This document shows positions 25,203-34,300 of a stretch of DNA of 51,727 bases, piece by piece. Source of the DNA: Mageeibacillus sp. UBA6976 (lineage in GTDB: Bacteria > Bacillota > Clostridia > Saccharofermentanales > Saccharofermentanaceae); NCBI GenBank assembly GCA_002450155.1, contig DJYO01000024.1:1-51727 (forward strand). Reading direction: 5' to 3'. The first letter of the stretch is position 1. Each line of letters opens with the position of its first letter. Below the pieces are notes generated by a model. The model did not search any database. It had not been told where the DNA came from and worked only from the letters and a program-made list of their open reading frames with translations. The position numbers and the translations under genes are program-made.

Positions 25203-26270
25203 ATGAGCAAAGCACTTATAGCAATGAGCGGAGGAGTCGATTCGTCCCTTGCCGCCAAACTTACGATAGACGCAGGCTACGACTGCATCGGCTGCACCAT
25301 GAAACTTCACGATAGCAAGGAAGATGTCACTTTGGAGGGTAGAACATGCTGCAGCCTGTCTGATGTTGAAGATGCCAGGAGCGTCGCCTTTAAGCTGGGA
25401 ATACCCTACTATGTATTTAATTTCACCGAGGATTTTAATGCCGCGGTAATAAAGCGCTTTATAGAGTCCTACGAAGCGGGCATTACCCCTAACCCCTGCA
25501 TCGACTGTAACAGATACATGAAGTTCGATAAGCTTTTTGACAAGGCCAAGATCCTGGAATGCAACTATGTTGTAACAGGTCACTACGCGAGGATCAGAGA
25601 GACAGATGGCAGATATGAGCTCCTTAAGGCCGCAGATGACAGCAAAGATCAGAGTTATGTACTCTATTCCATGAGCCAGTACCAGCTTGCCCACGCCATG
25701 TTCCCCTTAGGCTCCCTTAAGAAGACAGAGGTAAGAAAGATGGCAACAGGCTTCGGCTTTGTAAATGCCTCCAAGCCTGACAGCCAGGATATATGCTTTG
25801 TCCCGGACGGAGACTATGCTTCCTTCCTTGCAAGAACTACCGGCAAGGACTATCCTGAAGGAGACTTTATAAGTGAGGACGGCACAGTGCTCGGCAGGCA
25901 CAAGGGCATAATCCACTACACCATAGGTCAGCGCAAAGGACTTGGTATCGCCCTCGGCGTGCCTATGTTCGTCAAGGAGATAAGGCCTAAAGACGGAACA
26001 GTAGTCCTGGCACCTGACAAAGCCCTTTATTCCAAAGAGGCTCTCTGCAGGGATTTCAACTGGATCAGTGGGACCCTTCCGAAAGAACCTGTCAGATGCA
26101 AGGCAAAGATAAGATATAAGCATAAGGAGCAGCCCGCCACCGCAATCCCCCTCGAAGATGGCATGGTCAGAGTAGAATTTGACGAGCCCCAGAGGGCGAT
26201 CACCCCAGGTCAGGCAGCAGTCCTGTACGATGGCGACATAGTACTTGGCGGCGGCACGATAGTCCCGTAA
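25203..26270 (+). CDS. mnmA: tRNA-specific 2-thiouridylase
   Basis: 355 aa. MnmA adenylates U34 and inserts sulfur to make s2U in tRNA for Lys, Glu and Gln. Motifs: the PP-loop SGGVDSS (about 9-15), NPCIDCN with the first catalytic Cys, TGHYAR, DQSYVLY and SKPDSQDICFVPDG with the second catalytic Cys; the C-terminal beta domain ends RAITPGQAAVLYDGDIVLGG. The start cannot move downstream without losing the PP-loop strand, which supports the leaderless start. It is followed 39 nt later by a lipoprotein gene on the same strand. Confidence 0.95.
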   Translation: MSKALIAMSGGVDSSLAAKLTIDAGYDCIGCTMKLHDSKEDVTLEGRTCCSLSDVEDARSVAFKLGIPYYVFNFTEDFNAAVIKRFIESYEAGITPNPCIDCNRYMKFDKLFDKAKILECNYVVTGHYARIRETDGRYELLKAADDSKDQSYVLYSMSQYQLAHAMFPLGSLKKTEVRKMATGFGFVNASKPDSQDICFVPDGDYASFLARTTGKDYPEGDFISEDGTVLGRHKGIIHYTIGQRKGLGIALGVPMFVKEIRPKDGTVVLAPDKALYSKEALCRDFNWISGTLPKEPVRCKAKIRYKHKEQPATAIPLEDGMVRVEFDEPQRAITPGQAAVLYDGDIVLGGGTIVP

Positions 26271-26309
26271 TAAAGCCATTGTAACAATGTTAAACACGAG
26301 GAGGGGCAT

Positions 26310-27155
26310 ATGAAACTCACAAAGATCGCAGCAACAGGCATCTGTTTTGCCTTAGCATTATCGGCAGCAGCCTGCTCGGCAGATGGCAGGAACAGAGAAA
26401 AGGACAGAGACGAAGACAGTACCCCTTGGTATGCTTCTGAATCTACTGCAGAAGCAGAGACCGAAGCTTCTTTTCCCTCACTTGAGACTTCAGAAACAGA
26501 GAATACTATCGTAGTCACGGACCTATCCCGTGAAACTGAACCTTATGCCCCGGATCTTCCTGATGCTGCCATTACGGAGATCAGCATAAGACTTACAGAG
26601 CTTAACCATGCAGGCTACTATCTTACAGATTTTGAATCAAGCGAATACGATCTCAAAGATGTGCTCCATGTAGCAAGAACCTGCCTTAAGCTTGCTGATA
26701 ACGGTCTTCCTTTATATGACAGCGAGTATGAGACATATCCCGTTCAGGAAGTAAAGAACTTTCTTATGGAATACTTTGGCATCGACATAAGCGATTCTGA
26801 TCTTGCCTCACTGAGCGAGCCGGGTGGTGATTTCGATCTGACAAGAGAGCCTTTCTACGACGGAGAGTATCTATATTTCTACGCAGCTGACGGCGAGATC
26901 TACTCTGCGATCGACATAGTAAGAAGCTACGAGCCCAACGGTGACGGCACATACGATATCTACTTCAACCGTTATCAGCTGGATCTTGAGAAAGCAATGG
27001 ATATCTCCTGGGAAGAATACTACGAATACTGCAGCCTTACTGCAGGCGAGGCTGATAACAATCCTGACCTGACATACGTAGGCACCGGTGAAGCAGAGAT
27101 CGCCATGACCTCTGCAGGACCTCAGTTCATTGAGATCGATTTTAATGAAACGTGA
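26310..27155 (+). CDS. Lipoprotein of unknown function
   Basis: 281 aa behind a strong GGAGGGG. The lipobox is LSAAAC (Cys about 22), followed by an acidic Glu/Ser/Thr spacer (about 25-75). The exported domain (about 90-281) has many Tyr and acidic residues and no recognised family. It overlaps the next small membrane protein gene and may be co-transcribed with mnmA. Confidence 0.72.
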   Translation: MKLTKIAATGICFALALSAAACSADGRNREKDRDEDSTPWYASESTAEAETEASFPSLETSETENTIVVTDLSRETEPYAPDLPDAAITEISIRLTELNHAGYYLTDFESSEYDLKDVLHVARTCLKLADNGLPLYDSEYETYPVQEVKNFLMEYFGIDISDSDLASLSEPGGDFDLTREPFYDGEYLYFYAADGEIYSAIDIVRSYEPNGDGTYDIYFNRYQLDLEKAMDISWEEYYEYCSLTAGEADNNPDLTYVGTGEAEIAMTSAGPQFIEIDFNET

Positions 27156-27471
27156 TCGTATGAAATGCCCTTTATATCTTGCAATAGATGCCATATGGTC
27201 GTTCATTCTGTCATCGCTCATCTGGTATCTTGTGCTAAGCAATGCAAGCTTTGACTTTTATCACAACTCAGATAACACCCTTGCAGGTGTCATCCTTGTT
27301 GCAGGGTTTGTAATATATCTGGTTCTTACTGCTTCTTATATTGTCTTCGGATATAAGAAAGTTGCAGGTTGGCGCTGGCCGGTGGCTGTCTTTGCAATAC
27401 TGATCTGCATCTTAATGGGATTCTTAGGCATGTTCGGTGCAGCAGTTCCAGAGCTTATAATGCGGGGTTGA
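27145..27471 (+). CDS. Small membrane protein with three helices (about 108 aa)
   Basis: Hydrophobic segments lie at about 8-28, 40-64 and 75-102, with basic residues between (GYKKVAGWRW). The start is uncertain: TTG 27130, ATG 27145 or ATG 27160 are possible and none has a strong ribosome site. It overlaps the end of the lipoprotein gene, suggesting translational coupling. No family is recognised. Its stop codon TGA lies inside the -35 box of the next promoter. Confidence 0.6.
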   Translation: MKRDRMKCPLYLAIDAIWSFILSSLIWYLVLSNASFDFYHNSDNTLAGVILVAGFVIYLVLTASYIVFGYKKVAGWRWPVAVFAILICILMGFLGMFGAAVPELIMRG

Positions 27472-27496
27472 ACAATTCCTGCCTCTTTGTTAGAAT
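27468..27496 (+). promoter_or_regulatory. Promoter of the MFS attenuator unit
   Basis: TTGAAC (27468-27473), exactly 17 nt, TAGAAT (27491-27496). Expected start of transcription is near 27503, about 30 nt before the leader ORF. Confidence 0.7.
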
Positions 27497-27533
27497 TACG
27501 GCATAGATCTTAATGAAAGGACGCATATTAAGG

Positions 27534-27617
27534 ATGTATTGGATAACACCTAATATTCAGCTTATGAATGGTTTCTACAACGCTTCCTTAAGGGGAAGTG
27601 CGCCCATTTTCAGGTAA
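27534..27617 (+). CDS. 27-aa leader peptide of the MFS attenuator
   Basis: ATG to TAA, 28 codons, beginning MYWITPNIQLMNGFYNASL and ending in IFR. AAAGGA lies about 12 nt upstream; AAGG directly abuts the ATG. The ORF ends before the terminator hairpin, and its codons 17-18 overlap RNA strand 1 of the attenuator, so a ribosome stalled around codons 11-17 would block that strand. The peptide has no transmembrane or other domain and matches no leader I know. Confidence 0.65.
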   Translation: MYWITPNIQLMNGFYNASLRGSAPIFR

Positions 27618-27683
27618 GATCTATCTGATTTCATAACAATTAATGCGCTCTTCTCCTTTGAATATTATTTCAAAGGAGTTTTT
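27581..27683 (+). promoter_or_regulatory. Four-strand transcription/translation attenuator before the MFS gene
   Basis: Strand 1 (27581-27587, CGCTTCC) pairs with strand 2 (GGAAG...CG, 27594-27602). Strand 2 (27590-27603, AAGGGGAAGTGCGC) can instead pair with strand 3 (27645-27658, GCGCTCTTCTCCTT) over 14 positions with one G-U and one U-U. Strand 3 can instead pair with strand 4: CTCCTTTGAA (27653-27662) with TTCAAAGGAG (27669-27678), a 10-bp terminator stem followed by TTTTT. Strand 4 contains the AAAGGAG ribosome site of the MFS gene. The pairings are mutually exclusive, as in trp- or erm-type attenuators. Confidence 0.75.
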
Positions 27684-27687
27684 ATTT

Positions 27688-28782
27688 ATGTCCAAATACA
27701 ATATCTTCAAACAGCTGCGCAGGCTGTATATGTCCAATTTCCTGAGCAATATTTCCATCGCAGGAGCAGCCTGGGTCCTGCTCCTGGTATCTGACGGTTA
27801 TTCCCTGATCCAGGTAGGTCTGGCAGAAACGGTCTTTCACATAGTAAGCCTTACCGCAGAGATTCCCTCGGGAGTCTTCGCTGATGTCTTCGGAAGGAAA
27901 AAGAGTCTTATCCTGGGATGTCTTTGCGGAATAGTATCTTCTGTAATAAGAGGATTTACAACGGGTTTTCCTCTGGTGCTGATATCCATAGCCATGAGCG
28001 CCCTGTCTTATAACTTTGCTTCAGGGAGCGACAGCGCTCTTGCCTACGACTCCCTTGCAGAAGAAGAAAAGACAGATATGTACGATCCCTACATAGCAAG
28101 ACAGACCCGCATCTACAGGATCTCCAACGGGCTTGCTACTCTCATGGCAGGACTTGGCGTAATGATCGGAACCCGCAATGCCCAGATCCTGTCCATTGGT
28201 ACAGGTCTTGTAAATCTTACGGTCCTGAATGGTCTCAAAGAGAACAAGATCATCAGCAACGCAAGGAATATCTCCATAAGAAAGAGAGTCCGGGAAACAT
28301 ATCTTGGCAGCATAGGTTTTCTCAGGGGCAACCGCAAGGCGGCAGGGCTTATCTTCCGGAACGCTGCCGTGGGCGCTATAGATGTCTTATTGCTCTTCTT
28401 CCTTCAGGCGAAACTGCCTATGACGGGTATCCCGAGCTGGAGCCTCGGGCCATTACTCTTTATCATGTCCATGGGTGGAGTATTAGGTGCCTTTGCGTCA
28501 GGCAGGTCAGGCAAGATAAGTCTTACCAGACTGTTTGCCGTCTGCATGACTCTCGCTCTGGCAGGCCTTCTTTCGGAGTTTACGGGGATATGGTATCTCA
28601 TGACATTAGGTGGTACCCTTACGGCCTTTGCAGACGATCTCCTGCAGATAAGATCTGACATAGCTCTGAATGAGATGGTCCCGGCAAAACAGAGAGCAAC
28701 TCTTATATCAGTTAACTCCTTCTGTTTCTCTCTGGTGATGATAGTGATGTCGCCTTTGGCAGGATTTATCTTCTCTTTGTAA
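27688..28782 (+). CDS. MFS transporter, probable drug efflux
   Basis: 364 aa from MSKYNIFKQLRRLY, fixed by AAAGGAG 9 nt upstream. About 11-12 hydrophobic segments. The MFS loop 2-3 motif is seen as EIPSGVFADVFGRKKSLILG (DxxGRKK). It resembles short DHA-type members related to macrolide or tetracycline exporters. Substrate cannot be read from the sequence, but the ribosome-dependent attenuator in front points to an inhibitor of translation. It is convergent with the PPC-domain gene. Confidence 0.88.
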   Translation: MSKYNIFKQLRRLYMSNFLSNISIAGAAWVLLLVSDGYSLIQVGLAETVFHIVSLTAEIPSGVFADVFGRKKSLILGCLCGIVSSVIRGFTTGFPLVLISIAMSALSYNFASGSDSALAYDSLAEEEKTDMYDPYIARQTRIYRISNGLATLMAGLGVMIGTRNAQILSIGTGLVNLTVLNGLKENKIISNARNISIRKRVRETYLGSIGFLRGNRKAAGLIFRNAAVGAIDVLLLFFLQAKLPMTGIPSWSLGPLLFIMSMGGVLGAFASGRSGKISLTRLFAVCMTLALAGLLSEFTGIWYLMTLGGTLTAFADDLLQIRSDIALNEMVPAKQRATLISVNSFCFSLVMIVMSPLAGFIFSL

Positions 28783-28786
28783 GAAG

Positions 28787-29224
28787 TCAGGGAAACTTCC
28801 AGAATCCCGTGCCGGTCTCAGGGTCAAATTGTCTCTTTATGCCGGCTTCGGGTACGGGAGTTAAGGTTATCTCTGCAGTATAGAGTACTACTGTGGATCT
28901 CAGGTGCCCTGCTGCCACTTTGTGCCTGCCGTCTTCCTTGTAGGCGAAGACGCCGTGGGCATGGCTGTAGAGTCTGCCTTCTTCATCGCTTATGATGTTG
29001 CCGGTAAGGCTTGCCATTTCCAGCATCCCCTCGAGCACCGAGGTCTCAAACTCGCCTGTCTCGGGAATAAATGTCTGGAGGCGGCAGCTGCCGCAACCGC
29101 CAATGCCTGAGTATGTGCAGGAGGAGATATTCTCTTTTGAGCAGAGATCTATAAGGCTTGAGATGATCTCATCGCCCCTGTCCATTCTTATGTAGTAGGT
29201 ATCACCATATCTTCTGAATTCCAT
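28787..29224 (-). CDS. PPC/DUF296 domain protein
   Basis: 145 aa forming a single PPC domain (plant and prokaryote conserved). YSGIGGCGSCRLQTF and the metal-binding histidines in YSHAHGVFAYKEDGRHKVAAGHL are visible. Bacterial members are small trimeric proteins, some fused to DNA-binding modules; this one is standalone. Its ATG lies 5 nt after the stop of the LacI-like/GGDEF gene, so it is the second gene of that operon. Role unknown. Confidence 0.88.
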   Translation of the reverse strand: MEFRRYGDTYYIRMDRGDEIISSLIDLCSKENISSCTYSGIGGCGSCRLQTFIPETGEFETSVLEGMLEMASLTGNIISDEEGRLYSHAHGVFAYKEDGRHKVAAGHLRSTVVLYTAEITLTPVPEAGIKRQFDPETGTGFWKFP

Positions 29225-29229
29225 CTGCC

Positions 29230-31164
29230 TTATCCCTCACCCCGTCTTCTTGAGCCGCGCTCGGCATATTTGCGGTTCTTGATGAGATACATCTGTTCGT
29301 CTGCCTCCTTGATCGCAGTTGACATGTCAAAGCTCCTGTCAAGAACAGATGTTATGTAACCGCTGCTGGTAGACACGGAGTAAGGTTTGCCGGACCTGCT
29401 GTTATAGGCTTCCAGATAGCTGTCTATGCCATTAAGAATGGCATCCGGATCGCAGTCTCCAAATACGACGCTGAACACTTCGTCACCTCCGAACCTGGTG
29501 GAGAGGCTGTTCTCCGGCACGGCGTCGAAAAGAGCATTTGCAATGGTCTGTATCGCATTATCGCCTTCTGCATGACCAAAGGTATCGTTGATGTATTTAA
29601 GGCCATCCAGGTCTGACATTATGACGGTAACCGGCTTATCTCGGTAAGCGGGCTTCTTCCTGAGCCTTGCGAGAGCATTCTCAAAGCCTGTTCTGTTATA
29701 AAGGCCGGTCAGTGAATCGTGCCTGTACATCTCATCCATCTTGGACATGAGCATGCTCTGGTACTTAAGGTTTATATATCCTCCGATACCGATGCTTACG
29801 GCATTGGTAACACTTAACGTATAGGCATAATTGGTTATATGGTAGTTATCGAAGTAATAGCAGATAAATCCGAAGGGCCTGTTCATGAAGTCAAGGCAAT
29901 TGAATATCAGAGGATATCCCCTGTCTGTCAGTTCGATAAGCCTGTCTCTTACCGATGGGGAAAATACATCCTCCGTATATTCGTATTCCTGATCACCTGC
30001 AAACCAGTCGCTGTATATCTCCGGATATTCCGAATCGTATACGGTTACAAAACGCTTGAGACCTGAATGAATGCTGTCATCTGTAAAATAGTTGATGTCA
30101 TCGTTAAAGCAGTTGGAATCTACAACAGCCATCAGGCTCTCTGTCTTATAGGAGCTCATGTTCTTGGCAAGTTCAGCCGGGTCCTTGCTCATCTGCATGG
30201 ATGAAGTCACCATCTGCAGGACTCTGTTATCGTCATTGATGAGAGCAAAACTCTCCTTGAACCAGTTGCGCAATATCTCCGGGTGATCCGAGTGCTCGGG
30301 GCAGCCGCAGGACTGATTGGGGATAAAGGATGTCTCTATCTTGATATCTCTCTTCTGCCCTGTCTTGATGAGCTCAAATAACAGATCTGCCGTACCTTCT
30401 GCCATCTTATTGATATCGCAGGCAGAGGTGGTTATCTTAGGGGTTATGTAGTAGATCTCATCGTATCCGTCAAAGCCGCTTATAAGGATGTCTTCCGGGA
30501 CTCTGTACCCGGCCTCGATAAGCATCTCCGTAACAGTTATGGCCATGATGTCGTTGCCGCAGATTATGGCTTCGGGCATCTCGTCGGCACTACGCTTGAG
30601 CAGCTCTGCCATTGCGATCCTGCAGGGGTCAGCCCAGAAATCACCGTAGCTTATCATGGAGCTGTCAAAGGGGATATTGTTCTCCTTAAGCACCTTCTTG
30701 AAGATGGATATTCTGCGTTCGGAAAATTCGTTGTTCCTGTGTCCTGCCATCATGTGGGGGCGTCTTACCTTATGGAATTCGATCATGTGTCTTACGACCT
30801 TCTCAAAGCCGCCTTCGTAATCGAATACAATGCCTGAAGATCCCATATATGTGCCGTCCGTGGTTACGACGGGAACATTATGCATTGTAGCCCTCTCTAT
30901 GATCCTGGTGGCGATCTTGTGGCTCTTGATCTTCTCATCCATGATTATGACTGCATCTATATGCTCATAAGGGATCAGCTCGAAGATATATTTCTCGGTA
31001 GCAATGCGGTCCTCTTCCCAGTATATGTCGGAGTTGATGGTGAAGATGAGCATTGCATATCCTGCCGCCTTAAGCCTCTCATTAAGATTAACGATGAAGC
31101 TGTGTATCTGCGGATCGTAAACACGCGATGTGCACAAGGCAATGAGTCGTTTGTCTTGAAGCAT
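29230..31164 (-). CDS. Cytoplasmic LacI-like sensor fused to a diguanylate cyclase
   Basis: 644 aa behind CGGAGG. Residues about 1-290 form a periplasmic-binding/LacI-type ligand domain (ALCTSRVYDPQ, VVTTDGTYMG, CGNDIMAITVTEML, ISGFDGYDE) without HTH and without signal peptide. A middle region (about 300-460) follows, then a GGDEF domain (about 475-630) starting YRHDSLTGLYNRTGF, with the active site RFGGDEVF and the metal ligand DLDGLKYIND. GGDEV is an accepted variant, so cyclase activity is likely. No RxxD inhibitory site is seen ahead of it. It probably links a cytoplasmic sugar or metabolite to cyclic-di-GMP. Confidence 0.9.
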   Translation of the reverse strand: MLQDKRLIALCTSRVYDPQIHSFIVNLNERLKAAGYAMLIFTINSDIYWEEDRIATEKYIFELIPYEHIDAVIIMDEKIKSHKIATRIIERATMHNVPVVTTDGTYMGSSGIVFDYEGGFEKVVRHMIEFHKVRRPHMMAGHRNNEFSERRISIFKKVLKENNIPFDSSMISYGDFWADPCRIAMAELLKRSADEMPEAIICGNDIMAITVTEMLIEAGYRVPEDILISGFDGYDEIYYITPKITTSACDINKMAEGTADLLFELIKTGQKRDIKIETSFIPNQSCGCPEHSDHPEILRNWFKESFALINDDNRVLQMVTSSMQMSKDPAELAKNMSSYKTESLMAVVDSNCFNDDINYFTDDSIHSGLKRFVTVYDSEYPEIYSDWFAGDQEYEYTEDVFSPSVRDRLIELTDRGYPLIFNCLDFMNRPFGFICYYFDNYHITNYAYTLSVTNAVSIGIGGYINLKYQSMLMSKMDEMYRHDSLTGLYNRTGFENALARLRKKPAYRDKPVTVIMSDLDGLKYINDTFGHAEGDNAIQTIANALFDAVPENSLSTRFGGDEVFSVVFGDCDPDAILNGIDSYLEAYNSRSGKPYSVSTSSGYITSVLDRSFDMSTAIKEADEQMYLIKNRKYAERGSRRRGEG

Positions 31165-31250
31165 AGGGACCTCCGAACAGGTTCATTATAAAGCATAAAT
31201 GTTTCGCATATGTTAACAATGCAGATTTTTGAGAGGCAATCGTTCCTGAA

Positions 31251-31282
31251 CAAAAGGACCCTGCCCTAAATTGCGGGCAGGG
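31251..31282 (-). terminator. Terminator of tRNA-Arg (and mfd read-through)
   Basis: Perfect 8-bp stem CCCTGCCC/GGGCAGGG with an 8-nt loop, followed on the minus strand by TCCTTTTGTT. It starts 11 nt after the tRNA CCA end. Confidence 0.85.
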
Positions 31283-31292
31283 TTCTTGTAAG

Positions 31293-31367
31293 TGGCGCCT
31301 CAAACAGGAATCGAACCCGTATCTACAGTACCGGAAACTGTTATTCTATCCATTGGACTATTGAGGC
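31293..31367 (-). tRNA. tRNA-Arg (anticodon CCG)
   Basis: The acceptor stem GCCTCAA/TTGAGGC, anticodon stem ACAGT/ACTGT with loop TTCCGGT (anticodon CCG, reads CGG), and T arm ACGGG-TTCGATT-CCTGT all form; GCCA is encoded at the 3' end. It lies 24 nt after the mfd stop on the same strand. Confidence 0.93.
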
Positions 31368-31378
31368 AGAGCTTCTAT

Positions 31379-31384
31379 ATTATG
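31379..31384 (-). promoter_or_regulatory. Possible -10 element of tRNA-Arg
   Basis: CATAAT on the minus strand, 11 nt before the tRNA 5' end, just past the mfd stop. The -35 region would lie inside mfd and is weak. Alternatively the tRNA is processed from mfd read-through. Confidence 0.35.
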
Positions 31385-31391
31385 CCACAGA

Positions 31392-34300
31392 TCACTCTGA
31401 TTTGTTATCCTGCAGGACCTTGAGCAGACCGACTATCTCTTCGGCGGTCTTAGCCTGGCTTACACTTGTGGGCTTGTATGCCATATATGGCTCTCCCGTT
31501 GCGCTTATCTGGCACCTGGCCCCGTAGAAATTATCCTGCATAAGAGCTCCTAATGCCTTCATGTCCAGCTGCAGGTTCGGATCCAGATAGAGCCTTACGC
31601 CGGTATTCCTTATGGATGCCCTGGTAAATCCCAGAGACTTGCCGAGAGATCTTAAGAGGGATATATCGGCAAGGATATAGACCTCTGACGGAGGATCGCC
31701 GTATCTGTCCAAAGCTTCATCCATAAAGTCTTCGTAATCGCTGAAGGAAGCGATCCCTCCGATCCTTCTGTAAAAGGACATACGGGATGCCTCGTCAGGT
31801 ATATAAGATTGAGGGATATATGCATCGTAATCGACTTCCACAAGAAAATCCTCCTTGCCTTCTCCTTCGCCGGTAAGGCTTATTCCCTCGCCTGTGATCT
31901 CGCCTCTTTGCTGCAATAATCTCACCTCTTCGTCAAGGAGCCTGCAATAGAGTTCGTAACCTATAACGTCCATCTGTCCATGTTGCTCAGCGCCAAGCAG
32001 ACTTCCTGCTCCCCTTACCTCCAGGTCTCTCATTGCAACCCTGACGCCGGAACCCAGCTCTGTAAATTCCCTTAATGCGGCAAGTCTCTTCTCGGCGTCC
32101 TCGTTAAGCGGGACATCTGCATTGTAAGTTATATATGCATAGGCCTGCCTGTCCGACCTGCCCACGCGGCCCTTGATCTGATAGAGCTGTGCCAGACCAA
32201 ACCTGTCTGCATTCTCTACTATGAGAGTATTTACATTTGGCATGTCCACACCATTCTCGATTATGGTGGTGCAGACCATTATGTCGTACTTGTGGTCCAC
32301 AAAATCAGATACCACATTCTCAAGCTCCCTCTCCCCCATCTGGCCGTGGGCAAAACATACCCTTGCCCCGGGCATTATGGTCTCAAGTCTTGCTGCAACC
32401 TTATCGATATCCGATGTCCTGTTATACATATAGAAGATCTGTCCGTCTCTTGCGATCTCCCTCATGCATGCCTGGACTATTATCTGCTCGTCGTATCCCA
32501 TTACGTAAGTCTGGACTGCGCGCCTGTTGAAGGGGGCTTCTTCCAGGATGGAGATATCCCTTATGCCGGACAAAGACATATGAAGAGTCCTTGGGATCGG
32601 CGTTGCGCTCAGGGAGAGCACATCCACTGTATTCTTAAAGGACTTGATCTTCTCTTTATGGTTTACGCCGAAACGCTGCTCCTCGTCTACTACCAGAAGT
32701 CCCAGGTGTGGAGGTCTTACATCGTTGGACAGCACTCTGTGAGTCCCTATTATCACGTCTGCCTTGCCCGCCTTGATATCCATGAGATTCTGTCTTAGCT
32801 GCGCCTTGCCCGTAAATCTGGACAGCAGCACGACATTGACAGGCAGGTCCTTGCAGCGGGCTTTAAAGCTGTTATAGTGCTGCTGGGCAAGGAGAGTAGT
32901 CGGCGCCAGCATCACCGCCTGGCAGCCGTTCATTACTGCCTTGAACATAGCCCTGAACGCCACCTCGGTCTTACCGAAGCCAACGTCTCCGCAGAGCAAT
33001 CTGTCCATGGGTCTCTCGGACTCCATATCAGCCTTGACTTCCTTGATGGCTCTTATCTGATCCTCGGTCTCAACATAGGGGAATCGCGCTTCAAACAACA
33101 CCTGATTCTCATCGTCCGGCTCGCAGGCAAAACCCTTGCTTATGGAGCGGGCGGCATAGAGCTTCAGGAGGTCAAATGCAACCTTCTTGATCGATTCTCT
33201 TGCTCTGGCAACAGATCTCTTCCACTCGTCGCCGCCGAGTTTGGTAAGCTTGGGCTCCCTTCCGGCCGGACCTACGTATTTCTGGAGGGAATCCAGGTTC
33301 TCAGGCAGGATATAGAGCACCTGCTCGTTAGCGTAGGAGAGCTTAAGATAGTCCTTGCGGGTATCGCCAACGCTCATGGTGATCATGCCGTCATATCTGC
33401 CGATACCGTAGGTGTCATGTACTACGTAATCCCCGGGCTTGATGTCGCCGAAGAATGTTATCCTTTTGCCCTTGGCTTTAGGTCTTACGGTCTTTGTGGC
33501 ACCTATAAGGTCTCCCTCGCCCAGGACTGTGAGTCCCAGTCTCGGATAGACAAATCCTGATGGCAGAGGCGCATCTATAAAATCCGTGTAGCAGTCAAGT
33601 TCAGAGAGTCTGCTCCTTAACGCATCAGATCTCTGGCCCTTGTGCACCAGGAGATAAAGGCCTCTCCTGCCGGCAAAAGAAGATGCAGCTTTGTTGTCTT
33701 TGTTGATGAGCTCTGCAAGGTCTTCGGTCTTGCCCGAATAGTTGTCTGAAGGAAATCCCGTAACGGTGCATTCCATGCCTCCAGCAAGCCCGTTGCCGGG
33801 AGCCTTAAAGCATGCCAGGGTATGGCAGTCCGTTATATTATCAAGACGCTTCAGTGATTCACCCAGATTAAGCATTGCAGAAGGGGCGCATGTGGGAGCG
33901 TTGCCTATCATGAAGGAATCCCTGCACCTCTGGGCATATTCAGCGGCATATGAATTAAGCCTGCTGTCTATCTCTATCATCTCATCCACAAACAGGATCG
34001 AAGACTTCATGTTTATATAATCGAATATGGAATCTGTGAAGGAAGGCAGTATACCCAGCCATCTTGCGATACCTGAAGGGATCTGGCGCTGCTTTATCAT
34101 GTCGCTGTCAGAGGCAGCAGTCCTCCTTAAGATCTCAGCAGCCTTGGCTGACTCCCTCTTATCCGGACGCATCTTGCTTATATCTTCGTCGGCTCTTGCA
34201 AGTATAAGCTCAGAAGATCTTATTGCTCTGCCCTCGTCCATAAAGAAATAAAGTGATGCCGGTATTATCGTTATCTTATCGAGCTTGGAGGTTGATCTCT

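Noticed and set aside
25707..26309. 200-aa minus-strand ORF
   Set aside because: Shadow of mnmA, which has all catalytic motifs.
27541..27610. Resemblance to a purine-type riboswitch (GGTTTCTAC and CCTTAA segments before a transporter)
   Set aside because: The P1 stem and the conserved TATGG/loop contacts are missing; the same bases are explained better as leader codons and attenuator strand 1.
32877..33560. 227-aa plus-strand ORF
   Set aside because: Lies antisense within mfd, whose helicase motifs are intact; no ribosome site and no recognisable family.
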